Source: Megamerina dolium (taxonomy: Eukaryota > Arthropoda > Insecta > Diptera > Megamerinidae). From it: 64,000 nt of DNA. Below are positions 1 to 11,059 of this stretch, piece by piece. The stretch's first letter is position 1, and the number at the start of each line of letters is the position of its first letter. The notes beneath the pieces are model-generated. The model was given only the letters and a program-made list of their open reading frames with translations. It had not been told where the DNA came from and did not search any database. The stretch covers positions 116,759,018 through 116,823,017 of the forward strand of contig OY978525.1 in NCBI GenBank assembly GCA_963854835.1. Direction: 5' to 3'. Both the position numbers and the translations under genes were made by a program.

Positions 1-990
1 TTTAATATAAAGATATTCTATTTCTCACACATATATTGTATATATGTTGACCCTTTTAGTTGCTCTATGAAGACAATATAGCAAACGCGAACAATAAATA
101 TCTAGTATTTGTATATGTACTTGCAAAACTCTTTACTCATATTTTATTTCATTTTACCTCTATACATGTACTGTATACTAGTTCCAGTTGTTGCGACATC
201 TTTTGTTTCATATTGTAACACATTACAAACAGATTTCAAGGATACACAATACGTACATATCGTAGCAATAACAACGAACAATGAATAAGAAGAGCATAAG
301 TAATACGCAAATTGCTTAAAGTACCTGTCATCTTACAACAGTGATGAAGTTTCTATTGTATACGTCTCTTGACTCGTATTGTTTAGTGATATATAGTAGA
401 TACCCCCGCCCTACTACCATCTGTGCACATACTTATCTAGTGTATATACAATATGTATATAAGCGTGTATATATAAACATATTCACTTTTGCAACAATGA
501 CAATATGAGATTGTAAGCTTTTTATTTTTTTATTCTTCCCAAATATTACTATCAGCCTTTTATTTATTACAGTTCAAATGGGATCCAAACACATTTGAAC
601 ACATCAGAATAAATTGTGTTAGTCAAATGTGTGTGTGATGGCATTGCAAATCCTTAAGCAATGATACTCTTAGAATATTGATAATATACCTTACTTATGT
701 ACATATGTACTCATATATTTAAGTCGGCAAGTGATAATGCAGAAAAAGTTTGATACCGAGCTTTGTCAAATGGAAATTGTAATCATGAATCAGTACAGTT
801 CGGTAATACCGAAATTGGTATACTCTATAATTTGACAGAAATGAATTCGCATTGAATTATTTTTAAATGAGCAAAGCATATTTTTGTACCTAGTCAAGTC
901 ATAAATATTGATACACAGAAAAATCGACGCCAAATGAAAACGAAGTAATATTTTTCTTCTTATTGGGTTATTCAATGGCTACAAATCCAT
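1..990. other. non-coding AT-rich flank
   Basis: No convincing coding frame, RNA gene or repeat was recognised. The sequence is AT-rich with short TATA/CATA-type runs typical of fly intergenic DNA. Confidence 0.5.
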
Positions 991-1009
991 AGAACAACTT
1001 AATCGAAAT

Positions 1010-1810
1010 GACTTCCATTTGCCGTCCACCATGACTTGAGTCGATCTGGCCACTCATCGATTGCGAGACGTACTTCATGCAGGGGGAAATTGTCCACTGC
1101 GCGGTGCAAGGGCTCGCTTCAACAGCTCAATATTTGGATGTCGAGTAGAGCAAGCCATGCCCCCTAATACGAACTAGAACTTGTAATCCAACGGGTTTAG
1201 GTCTGGACTACCAGCTGACCAATCATCAGTTAATATGAAGTCCGAAATGTTGTTTTATAGCCACAATTGAGTCGTTTTTGCCTTGTGAGCTGGAGCAGAG
1301 GCCTCTTTGGATCGTCGGGATGAGTTGAGATGCATCCCTGGATGACAGAGCATACAAACGATCGTTCTATTTATTGAACGATTCCTCGACGGTGAAGATT
1401 TTCTCGTCAGTAAATAGAATTTGTCTGTGAGCGTACTGGCTGCGTAACGTGTTCGATTTGCGCTTGCGTTTTCCCTCCAATGTGGCCGTCAGCAGGTGTT
1501 CAGTGTGTCGCTTGTACGCGTTGAGTACCAAATCTTCATGCATTTCCCGCGAGAAGATTTTCTGTTTTCGCAGCGGTTTTCGGTCGATTCGTTTCTTCAC
1601 GGCTTTAATCACTTTCAGAGTTCTCACAATGCGCGGACGGCCGGATCTTTGACGGTCTCTTACTCCACCAGTATCCTCAAACAACTTCACAGTACGATAT
1701 ACACGATTGCGAGTGATTCCAAGCGGTCGCAACGTCCGAAATATATCGCCCTTTGCCCATGTTGCATTTTAGTAAGCCAACTACAACAATACGATTTTCA
1801 ATGTCACCTC
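1010..1810 (-). mobile_element. Tc1/mariner-type transposase relic
   Basis: Read on the minus strand this is a decayed Tc1-like transposase. About 120 open codons (1732-1367) hold a helix-turn-helix region with RNRVYRTVKLFEDTG, the GRP linker of this superfamily (RSGRPRIVRT) and the first catalytic motif in ILFTDEKIFTVEE. After a stop, the downstream third (about 1360-1010) still reads AGSPDLNPLDYKF, matching the third catalytic block, followed by a degraded C-terminus. Internal stops and frame changes make it inactive. Terminal inverted repeats were not found, so the ends are approximate. It resembles in style the element at 51,041-51,774. Classification within the DD37D/Tc1 groups is inference. 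Confidence 0.8.
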
Positions 1811-1819
1811 ATTCCATGA

Positions 1820-2885
1820 TTGTAAACAATTGATGCCAAAAACTTTTTACGTGGCAATGAAGCATAAATGTCAACTGTCAAATCGTAGTCTCGATGAAAT
1901 GGTTGCGCCCAATATTTCATTCGTAATGAATGCGTTTACTTGTGTAGCAATATTTTTGACTTGACTCGGTAGAAGACGTCAACTGTGCCTTCCATGAATA
2001 AAAATAATCCAATGTACTGTGTATCACCTTAAAAGCTCTAAAGCTCTGAACTGCGGTTTCCTCTACATAATCACAACCTTTTCAATCTCCGACCAGTTTT
2101 TGAAGTCATCTTCAATGTTTTATGTTGAAAATTTTGTATTTTGAAATTGGATAAGATAAACTTGGGAGCTATCGGCATGATCCCTCAACTCCTCTAACCT
2201 TCGAGCACTGTTCAAATTTAACCCACTCAACAAGACTGAACTTTGGTAAGTTTCTTCACTAAAAAGAACATATTTTCCGAGAAAAAAAACCCCACTCTTT
2301 CCACAGCATATCCAAGACAATGAAACGAACTTACATTAACACTACTTTATCGCCCTTCATAATATTCCCTTATAATATTCCCAATGGAATAAGTAAATAG
2401 ATTTCTCATTTTACACCATTTTACAGCCAACCAACATGAAATATGACATGTTGCACTTCATATTTCATTTTCGAAAAAAAAAACTTAAATACAAGCAATT
2501 GTAAGTATTACACGTATTAGTTCACAGAGAATTAATATCGAAATGTCATTGCCATTGTATTAAATTGCAAAGAAGTACATATACAATAGTAAAATCACAG
2601 CGTGAAAGAAATGATTTTTTTCCACATTTTATTTGCATTGACAATTTCACATACCCAGCCTATCGACTGCGTTAGTATGAGCACATACTCATGAGTAATG
2701 AGTACTTTTTTAAACCACAACAAGATTTACAACTAAATAAAAGCAGCATTGCAATGCGGTTAATAATGTGCGATTAAAACACTTAGTATACCATTTACTA
2801 ATCTATTGCTACTGCATACAACAGTGTGAAATGAATGCAAATGCAATGTAAATGAAAGACGGTGGGGGAAGACAAACAACACTCT
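1820..2885. other. non-coding, nothing recognised
   Basis: AT-rich sequence between two transposon remnants. Short open frames on both strands have no recognisable domain. Confidence 0.4.
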
Positions 2886-2893
2886 ACAAAATA

Positions 2894-3446
2894 CATTCTG
2901 TCAAATAAGTACCCGGAAATTCTCATTTTTAATTTTCCCTCTGAGAATATTTCAAAAAAAATTTTTCCCAGGTTGGCACAACTGTCAGCCACTATTCTGT
3001 GAATTTTTATTGCTATGTGTCATTTAGTTTGGTTACGGCGTCATTAGGAACAAGTCAACCTTTTGTGTACGTTGCGATTTCTTCTCGCCCCTCTTTGAAC
3101 GATTTATACCAATCGTAAACTTGAGTTTTCGACATGGTTGAATCACCAAATGTTTTTTTTTTCAACATTTCCATCGTTTTGGCACAAGAAATTTCGTTTG
3201 AAACACAAAATTTCACACAAACTCTTTGTTTGATATTTTTATCCATAGTAAAAATCGTAACGCACACAAAAGGTTGACTTGTTCCTAATGACGCCGTAAC
3301 CAAACTAAATGACATATAGCAATAAAAATTCACAGAATAGTGGCTGACAGTTGTGCCAACCTGGAAAAAATTTTTTTTTTAAATATTATCAGAGGGAAAA
3401 TTAAAAATGAGAATTTCCGATTTCCGGGTACTTATTTGACAGAATG
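2894..3446 (-). mobile_element. mariner-derived MITE with ~170-200 bp inverted repeats
   Basis: A 553-bp element flanked by TA (2892-2893 and 3447-3448), the mariner target site. Its two arms are near-perfect inverted copies: the outer ends read CATTCTGTCAAATAAGTACC, and the arms stay matched inward through the poly-A/T stretch to about 3070 on the left and 3265 on the right. On the minus strand the right arm and core encode the N-terminal HTH of a mariner transposase (VCVKFCVSNEISCAKTMEML, then MSKTQVYDWYKSFKEGREE, about 3243-3080). The catalytic part is absent. It is therefore a non-autonomous element made by internal deletion or fold-back of a mariner, able only to be moved by a transposase supplied elsewhere. 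Confidence 0.88.
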
Positions 3447-3449
3447 TAC

Positions 3450-4385
3450 TAAGTAAACTATAAAACCCAGAAGGTAGTGAGTAGAAAGAAGTGATCTCAT
3501 ACCAATGATACTTTAGCTATATTTATTTACTATACACTTATTGTATGTACAAATAGTATGAACGGTAGTACACAGGGTCAGCAAACAGTTGCTGCTTGGT
3601 TAAAAGAAATAATATTCTTACAGACATACTTGTGTTACATTTGTGATAAGATCTTGTTTACCAGCCGCTTGCTTACTTGCAAAAGTACATAACTATTTAA
3701 TAGTTGGACTTTTACTTGTTACTTGTTTGCTTGCTTAAGCATCGTTAAGATCATACCGGTAATGATTCTATCATGATGATGATGATGATGTTGATGATGG
3801 CATTATATAGTATACGTGTATATACCTTTTCACATGTCTGACTGTCTGACATATACAATAACAAATTACTTGTTAAATTACCAAGATCAAGATGATGGCG
3901 TTAAATTGTAGCGTCACTCAATGTCAGTTGTCTAGTGACAGCGATCAACATATGAGTAAACATGTTTATAAACATGTTGATTGCACAATGTTGCACTCTG
4001 GTTTTTCTAGTTACTATGTGGACCTATTATAATTTGATTATACAGCAAATATGTAAGTAGGTACTCGTAATACATACCCATTGAATAGTAAAGACTCAAA
4101 TCGATATTTGATTAGAACAATATTCAATGAAGAGAATAATTGATGAGGTCAGAGAAAGCAATAATGTACCTCTATGTATAGTTAGTTACCAATTATCAAT
4201 TTTTATAATCTGTTAATTTTATTTTGTTTAAAGTTATTAAAAACGAAATAGGTTACTAAATAATTACACAATATTCTCGATCAACGATCTTACCTTGTCC
4301 TGAAATTTTTTTACAATTTCGTCATTGAATATGATAGCCTTCAGGGATGAATACAAAAATAATTTCTATTTCACTGTTCTAAGTG
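3450..4385. other. non-coding with (ATG)n microsatellite
   Basis: Contains a short ATG/GATGAT microsatellite at about 3773-3800. Otherwise AT-rich with no recognisable gene. Confidence 0.5.
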
Positions 4386-4389
4386 GGAT

Positions 4390-5274
4390 TTCTGGATCTC
4401 TTTTCGCCTGCCTGATCACTGCAGTGTATTTCAGGCAGAAGTCAAAGCTATTCACACTGCACTCACTTGGATCAAGCAGAACAATGTCTCCCATCGAGAC
4501 ACTTGCATTCTGAGTGATAGCCAAGCTGTCATTAAGGCTCTTGATTCTTTTCTCGTTAAATCGAATATCATTCTAGACTGCCGCAGATCTCTTAATGAGA
4601 TTTCCGAGCAGCATAACATCTTCCTGTGCTGGGTACCCGGACACAGGGACATACGAGGAAACTGCAGAGCGGACGAGCTCGCTAGACAGGGTACAAATGA
4701 AGCTTTAACTGAATAAAATCTCCACTTGGGGATCCCCATTGCCACAAGTAAACACAAATTGAATGTATTCACATCTAACGCCTTCCAAAAAAGATGGACA
4801 GATTCATCCATCTGTAGGACGGCGAAAGTGCTGTTGCCCACACTCAATAAGAAACGCTCGCGTAAACTCACTGACCTTAACAGAGAAGATATCTCTACCT
4901 TTGTTGGAGTGCTTACCGGCCACTGCCTCATAGAACCTTACACAGTGCGAATGGTCTTAGGCCATGTCGTGCATGACTACTGCAGAAACTGCAGAGATTA
5001 GGAGGAACTCGAGACTGTCTCACGTCTGCTGGGTACCTGCCCTGCTTTGTGCAAAAGACGCACAAAATTCCTGGGATATTACCAGTTGAATGACTTATCA
5101 TCACAACCCTATCAGTGGTTGATAGTAGCAACCTCCTAAATTTCCTCAAAAGTTCGGGTTGTTCGACGTAGTAGAGTAGGAATATTTGCGTGGTATCACA
5201 ATGGGCCTTTCTCTGGCCTACGTGTGCCCTTCTTTTGAGGGGGCAGCCACTCTAACCTAACCTAACCGTACCTA
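4390..5274 (+). mobile_element. non-LTR retrotransposon 3' end (RNase H region, zinc knuckle, tail)
   Basis: A 5'-truncated LINE. The RNase H region reads FQAEVKAIHTALTWIKQ, then CILSDSQAVIKALDSF, then LCWVPGHRDIRGNCRADELA, the order seen in the RNase H of I/R1/jockey-type elements. It is followed by a C-terminal region with GHCLIEPYT and a cysteine-histidine block (YCRNC ... GTCPALC). Stops and a frameshift break it. The 3' UTR contains GTATCACAATGGGCCTTTCT and ends in a (CCTAA)-type tail at 5255-5274. The same tail signature recurs at about 5944-6030 and 23,262-23,325, so this is a multi-copy family. The exact clade is not determined. Confidence 0.82.
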
Positions 5275-5660
5275 AGGGCAAATTTGACGATTTTCACATG
5301 TTTTTAAAGTCAATTCGTAGGGCTGTCCACTAGATCGTATCACCATATATGGAGAAAAAAAAGTTTAATTTGTTCCAATCGTTTCAGAACAATTGTTTTC
5401 AACACCCTGTAAAAACCACTAAAATGAGTTCTTTCTTATAACTTATTTATCGTTGTAAAGGTATTAATTTAAGCTACATAATGCCTCTAGAAATAATGGT
5501 TCTCTCATATCAAATAGAATTGTTATGCGTGTTATTCTTGAAAGCCAGTGCTTAAAACTAAATACCATAAAAATGAACTCTTCAAAAAATTATAAAATCG
5601 TTACCAATTAGGTATTAACTTTTATTTAATCAGTAGTTCTAATTAATACCTTTAAAACGA

Positions 5661-5943
5661 CCTTCTGATCTGTAGGTCGTGGGCTCAATACCCGGCTGAA
5701 GCATATCAAAATTTAATATCAAAAAGATTTTTCTTTCGAACGGTACCCACTTGCCGGCTAGAATTGGCAATTTTTCCGGTAGTAACAATTTGCCAAAAAT
5801 GTTTCTTAAAAGAGCTCAGTGTGACAAAACTAAGTTAAAGTGATGTCACAAGGGTTCTGCCATCCGGAACCGGCTAATATAAATAGGTCCCTTCTAATGA
5901 TGTCCAAATTTAACAGGGACAGCAGTATTGGAAGAGAAGCTCG
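5661..5943 (+). mobile_element. tRNA-derived SINE, 5'-truncated copy
   Basis: Begins inside the tRNA-like head (CCTTCTGATCTGTAGGTCGT), keeps the B box (GGGCTCAATACC) and then the family body: TTTTTCTTTCGAACGGTACC, CAATTTGCCAAAAAT and GGAAGAGAAGCTCGG. It aligns with the fuller copies at 15,142 and 21,421. The A box is missing. At about 5943 the SINE body changes abruptly into the LINE 3' tail. Confidence 0.85.
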
Positions 5944-6030
5944 GTAGTATCACAATGGGAATTTCTGGCATAGGTGTGTCCTCTCAAAAAGAGGGCGGCA
6001 CACACATAACCTAACCTAACCTCACCTACA
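5944..6030 (+). mobile_element. LINE 3' tail fused to SINE
   Basis: After the SINE motif GAAGCTCGG the sequence continues as GTATCACAATGGGAATTTCT, a GAGGGCGGCAC segment and CCTAACCTAACC. This is the 3' UTR and tail of the LINE family seen at 5183-5274. It forms a chimeric junction with the SINE. Confidence 0.75.
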
Positions 6031-6149
6031 GAGTGCAGACAAAAATTTGTTTACATTCCCACAACACTCTCAAGGTAAGTGTTCAGAAACAATTGGAACA
6101 AATAGAAATTTTTTTTTTTGTGATATGATATACTGTCCACTAAAGGATA

Positions 6150-7260
6150 ACCATATAGAGTGACCATGTTCGGGACAAAGGTTGTGAAGCAAAAATGAAT
6201 GGCGAAGTCCTCTAGAGGCAGGTTGAAGATGCTATGAAAGTGAATTTTATAAAAATATCAATTTTGTGGCAAAATATTGGAAATAATTTGCCGGAAAAAT
6301 ATTAGAGAAAACAAATTGAAGAGGGTCGGTCGCACTATTTACGTCTCTATAAACGACTCGTAAGTGTTTACGCGTGTTTGTCTCCGTTTTTTTAAACTTT
6401 TGCATCGATGTGGCAGCATTTACTCCCACCGGACCACACTACAATTTATTAGCTCACACATTTTTGTTTTTACGAAATTTAACAGGTAGACCCTTGTTCC
6501 AAAATTTAAACGTTGTACACTCTCCACTACATTAGTTTTATAACAATTAGAATCTGGTTCATCCCTTTCACCATTTATCTGCCTTTTTCAAAGAATACCT
6601 TGCCGAATTGTTAAATTCCTTTGCCAACCTTTATGAAAATCTCTAAGTACGATTTTTTATTGCACTCCTCTTGCTTCTCATTACATTTAGGTCATATCAG
6701 TCTTTTGAATGCCGTAAATGGTCAATATAAGATATTAATTTATTGCAATGTTTACGTCGTCGTGTGCTCTTCACACTCCATTTAAGTATGGATTTTACTA
6801 GTAAGTGTAAAACAACAAACTGGTTCAATGTTAGCAATTATAAAAATATTGTATGCTTTTAACTTCCGTTTAATGCATTCAATTTGTCATTTATTTTATT
6901 TTTACTACGAGTTTCGTGATGACTAATAATTTCATAATGCATTAAAAGTGCTGTATTATTGATCAACTAAATGCTGATATTTATTATTATTGAGATGAGA
7001 TTCGATATAATAGTAATCATACTTTTATACAAAATATGATCAGTAGTGTTTGCAGTGTATCTTAAAAACTAGATGTACTCGTACATATAGAAGAAAATTT
7101 TTTATATTTTATATTTACATACAATATGTAGATGCAAAGTGGCACTTAAACAAGATGTATATAATCACATTATAAGTGTTGCAATAAAAAAAAAATGTCA
7201 AACAGACTCTCTTTCTCTACAAATATAATAAAATATTTGTTTATGATAAAAATTATAAAA
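6150..7260. other. non-coding, nothing recognised
   Basis: AT-rich. The 60-codon open frame on the minus strand (6429-6247) has no recognisable domain. Confidence 0.4.
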
Positions 7261-7265
7261 GGCAA

Positions 7266-7610
7266 CAGAGCTCTAAAGGAATGCATTCAACTAGAATGAA
7301 GTCTTAGATATTGAATTGATTGAAACGATGTACATATATTTGAATCGTGAGTCGATAGTGAATGCGCTGATTAGTTTATCAATTAGTAAAGTCTCTCTCC
7401 TTTTCACCTGATTCCAAGTGATAACCGAGAATACATAAAATTTGCACTCTGCATTCCTTTGAATCCAAAGAGACTGAATAACCAATCAGGGACTCTAAAA
7501 CGAAGAGATTTATTTTTGTAATCTAAAGTTTATCATGATTAATGATTTGTGATTGTAACTAATACATTACAATATGTATCCTCAATTGAATGCATTCTTT
7601 TAGAGCTCTG
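7266..7610. mobile_element. 345-bp MITE with ~25-bp inverted repeats
   Basis: The left end CAGAGCTCTAAAGGAATGCA (7266-7285, extending to 7290) matches the reverse complement of 7586-7610 with one mismatch. The interior is non-coding. The same terminal motif, TCTAAAAGAATGCATTCAAT, recurs at about 17,293-17,312, so it belongs to a family. Superfamily unknown; no clear target-site duplication was seen. Confidence 0.65.
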
Positions 7611-8182
7611 AGACGTAATAACGACAATGGCGAGTCAGAAGTTTATCTAAATTATTGGTGCATATAAAATAATGTGAAATAAAATGTAATTCAATGGAAT
7701 ATTAGTGAATTTAATAATGTACTTTTAATGTTCTTTAATTCTTGAACAACATTTTAACTCATTCCCTTTCTTTCTTTCTGTTCAATATGGACATTAAATA
7801 TGATATTTATCAATCCTGAAGTAGAGGGTGTTCTAGTTAGAATGCAGTAGAGAGTGTTCTAGTTAGAATGTAGTATTTCATATTAATAGGGATTGCACCT
7901 CAAATCAACTAGCATAGGTGAATATTTAAGGGCAATGCACAGTGAGGCTTACCATTCATGAAGAAGTAGATATCGAAACGACGTTTGCAATTTCAATTTC
8001 AAATTTATATCGAAAATCATAGTTTTATAGGCTGAGTACACAGAACAGATGATGCAAGTGTACGATAATATTGCCTTTTCTAATTGAAATATTGAGAATA
8101 TGTTAAATAGAATCGGCACAGCTGAATCATTCGTGAGAACTTGTTATCCAACTCTTAATTGTGTTCTTTAGGCTATAGAGAT

Positions 8183-8990
8183 AACCCTAAACTCTTTCTG
8201 CTTTACTACTACGTCACATCTAGTTTACAGTCGCTTAAAGTTTGTCTTTTTCTCGGTCAAAAGTAGCATCATGGAATTTGAAAAATCATATGTAAAATTA
8301 CATTTGGAATAGTTTTTGTCTTTGGAGACCTATATTTAAATTGTCTAAGGATTATTTTCTTGAAACATTTTAACCCTCTAACTACCACCCTTATGGGTCA
8401 TTTTTTGCCTTTTTCCGAAAACTCCCATGAAATTCAACATTTGGGAGGAGATCAAGGGTTAAAGTCTTCCCAAAAAATATTTTTCGGAAATTTTCACTAT
8501 GTGTCACTGAAGACATAAAATATGTGCCACTTATAGATAACATGTAAAAAACGAATTAAAATGTTAATATATTATTTTTAAACATCTATTAACCATCGTG
8601 TGATAGCTTCATTCCACAATTTATGAGTCATTGTCTCGGGGATGAACCAAACGATAGTATTTTGCGTCAGTAATTAAAACCCTAAACCCTTTCTGCTCCA
8701 CTGTGTCAAATTTTTTTTTTTTGGCAGTGGTTTAAAATTTGGCTTTTTCAGTCAAAAGTGGAATCATAGAATCTGAAAAATCATATGTAAAATTACATTT
8801 GGAATAGTTCTTATCTTCGGAAGGTTATCATAAAATTTTCTGAGGATTATTATTTCGGAACACGTTAACCCTTTAACTATCACTCGTATGGGTTAATTTT
8901 GGCTTTTGTTATATGTGTTAGGGATTTTTCTAAAAAAAAAAAAAGATCCAAAATGACACATATGGGTAGTGGTTAGAGGGTTAAAATGTT
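8183..8990. repeat. diverged ~500-bp direct repeat with terminal hairpin
   Basis: About 230 bp starting at 8183 (CCCTAAACTCTTTCTGC, later GAAAAATCATATGTAAAATT and TAACCCTCTAACTACCACCC) is repeated in diverged form from 8681 to about 8905. The second unit is followed at 8945-8985 by the reverse complement of the AACCCTCTAACTACC block, forming a hairpin around a poly-A stretch. No coding potential. Probably part of a MITE or local satellite. Confidence 0.6.
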
Positions 8991-8999
8991 CCAAGGGGA

Positions 9000-9740
9000 A
9001 ATGCAGTCGTTTGAGATTAGTTTTGTTCACCCCCAAAGGAGGGTGTGTTACACTGTGTAATTCGTATGTTTTTTAAATATAAAAACTACGACACAATAAA
9101 AACATCCTTTTTTCTTTTCAAATCGATTTATCTTTAATGCATATGTAAGTGTTAAAAGGGATCATTACACAAAACTTATTAATGTCAAAACTATAATTAT
9201 TATGGCACTTCATCGTGCAGTCATGAATGAATCTTATGTATAAATTTTCACACACTTATCGTACATACAATACATATTTAGTCGTATGGTCTTTTTTATT
9301 ATTTTTTACTTGATGTTAGCAACATACGAGTAGGTTTATATGTTGTTATAAATATGTATCATAATAAAAAAAAAATTATTTATTAAATATGCGTTTTACC
9401 ATCATGGTAATTAGAGTGTAATTTACCTTCATAGCAACAGCTTGTTTAGTGTTTAGTGAAATTGATAAACAATTTAAATATATATTATTAAGTAAATGGA
9501 CAGACAACGGGATGGTGAGGGAGTATGTCAGTTTATTCAGTTTGAAATGTTCACATTCACCTTTAACCTTTTTTTTCATATAAAGCCTATTAATCAAAAG
9601 ACATAATTTTATATATATTTATCTCAAAATAGATTGCATTCTCCTCCTTTTGTTCTTATACCTGTACGTCAACTTGAAGACACCTTTAACAAATGAGAGT
9701 ATTAAAAAATGATGATCAATGGAAAAAAGCCGGTCAGCCA
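9000..9740. other. non-coding, nothing recognised
   Basis: AT-rich flank of the mariner element; no gene seen. Confidence 0.4.
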
Positions 9741-9752
9741 CTGATCATTATA

Positions 9753-11057
9753 AAGGGTTATCCATTTCGCGGTTTCAAAAGTATAGGGCTAGAATTCGAC
9801 ATCTGTCAAACTGAGTTGTTAAAACAATTTCTTTCTTTTTCAGTTCAAAGTCTGACATTTGCGAAAATGGATCGCTTAACTATCGCACAACGCATTAAAA
9901 TTGTAAAAACCTACTACAAAAATGGTGATTCTGCCACAGCCACATATCGTGCTTTAAGAGGAGATTATGGTTTACATAATCGTCCAACTACGCAAGCAAT
10001 TGGCAAAATTGTGAAGAAATATGAAGAGACTGGATCGGTTACAGATATTGTAAGGACTGTGCATCATCGTTTCGCTCGTACCACCGAAAATATCGCTGCT
10101 GTAAGTGAAAGTGTTGCCGAAGACCCGAATGTGTCGATTCCTCGTCGTTCTCAGGAATTAGGACTGTCTTACGGCACATTATGGCGTATTTTGCATTTGG
10201 ATCTACACCTACAACCATATAAAATCCAGCTCACACAACAACTGAAGCCAGCTGACCATTCACAACGTCGTAGATACGTCGAATGGGTGCTTGAACAAAA
10301 GGCGGTGGACGGCGATTTTTCGAACAAAATTTTCTTCAGCGACGAAGCACATTTCTCATTCGGTGGGTATGTTAACAAACAAAATTGTCGTATTTGGGGT
10401 TCTGAGAATCCTCAAGTACTTGAAGAGAGGCCACTACATCCACAAAAAGTCACTGCTTGGTGCACTCTTTGGTCCGGAGGTGTGATTGGACCTTATTTCT
10501 TCGAAAACGACGATGGAACGACAGTCACCGTCAATTCGGATCGCTATGGTCATATGATAACCGACTTTTTTTTGCCTGCTATTGAAGAATACAACTTAGA
10601 GAATATGTGGTTTCAACAAGACGGTGCCACATGCCACACAACTCGAGCGAATATGGCTTTATTGCAAGAGAAATTTTCTGGCCGCGTAATTTCTCGTCGC
10701 GGCGATATCAAGTGGCCACCAAGATCATGCGATTTGACACCGCTTGACTTTTTTTTGTGGGGCTACGCGAAAGATCGTGTTTATGCAGATAAACCTTTAA
10801 CTCTTGAGCACCTAAAAACCAACATTCGTCACGTTATGGCTGAGATACCGCCCAATATGTGTCAAAAAGTGGTCGAAAATTACCTCAAAAGAATCGATGC
10901 TTGCAACAATTTGTGTGGTGGTCATTTAAATGATGTAGTATTTCACACATAATGTCAACGTTCAAACATTATAATAAAAAAGAAATATCATGATAAAAAA
11001 TATTCTATATGTGTTTTATTTACATTTACATTTGAAACAGCAAAATGGATAACCCTT
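9753..11057 (+). mobile_element. complete DD41D mariner element
   Basis: A 1305-bp element flanked by TA at 9751-9752 and 11,058-11,059. The ends are inverted repeats: left AAGGGTTATCCATTTCGCGG, right (reverse complement) AAGGGTTATCCATTTTGCTG. It carries one uninterrupted transposase gene and an AATAAA just after the stop (about 10,971). The near-identical but internally deleted copy at 41,117-42,044 shows the family has moved recently. Confidence 0.92.
9867..10952 (+). CDS. mariner transposase, DD41D type, intact
   Basis: A 361-residue transposase, the usual mariner size. I start it at the ATG of MDRLTIAQRIKIVKTYY (9867), because the open frame further upstream runs out of the element across its left terminus. 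An N-terminal HTH region (TTQAIGKIVKKYEETGSV) leads to the first catalytic Asp in KIFFSDEAHFSFGG. The second Asp lies in MWFQQDGATCHTTR and the third in CDLTPLDFFLWGYAKDR. I count 41 residues between the last two (Asp to the Asp of PLDF), against 34 in classic mariners. DD41D is the signature reported for the rosa subfamily from Ceratitis rosa and other tephritids. No stops or frameshifts are present, so it may be functional. Activity is inference. Confidence 0.92.
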   Translation: MDRLTIAQRIKIVKTYYKNGDSATATYRALRGDYGLHNRPTTQAIGKIVKKYEETGSVTDIVRTVHHRFARTTENIAAVSESVAEDPNVSIPRRSQELGLSYGTLWRILHLDLHLQPYKIQLTQQLKPADHSQRRRYVEWVLEQKAVDGDFSNKIFFSDEAHFSFGGYVNKQNCRIWGSENPQVLEERPLHPQKVTAWCTLWSGGVIGPYFFENDDGTTVTVNSDRYGHMITDFFLPAIEEYNLENMWFQQDGATCHTTRANMALLQEKFSGRVISRRGDIKWPPRSCDLTPLDFFLWGYAKDRVYADKPLTLEHLKTNIRHVMAEIPPNMCQKVVENYLKRIDACNNLCGGHLNDVVFHT

Positions 11058-11059
11058 TA

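Larger units (their letters stand above)
5371..6100. repeat. inverted-repeat element interrupted by a SINE/LINE insertion
   Basis: TGTTCCAATCGTTTCAGAAC at 5371-5390 matches the reverse complement of 6081-6100 in 18 of 20 positions. The flanks also agree: GTCCACTAGAT near 5325 and an AGTGGACAGTATA-like reverse sequence near 6135. This looks like an old MITE into which the SINE/LINE chimera at 5661-6027 was inserted. The full ends were not resolved. Confidence 0.5.

Noticed and set aside
1496..1819. Open frame of 107 codons on the plus strand
   Set aside because: It is the antisense shadow of the Tc1-like transposase.
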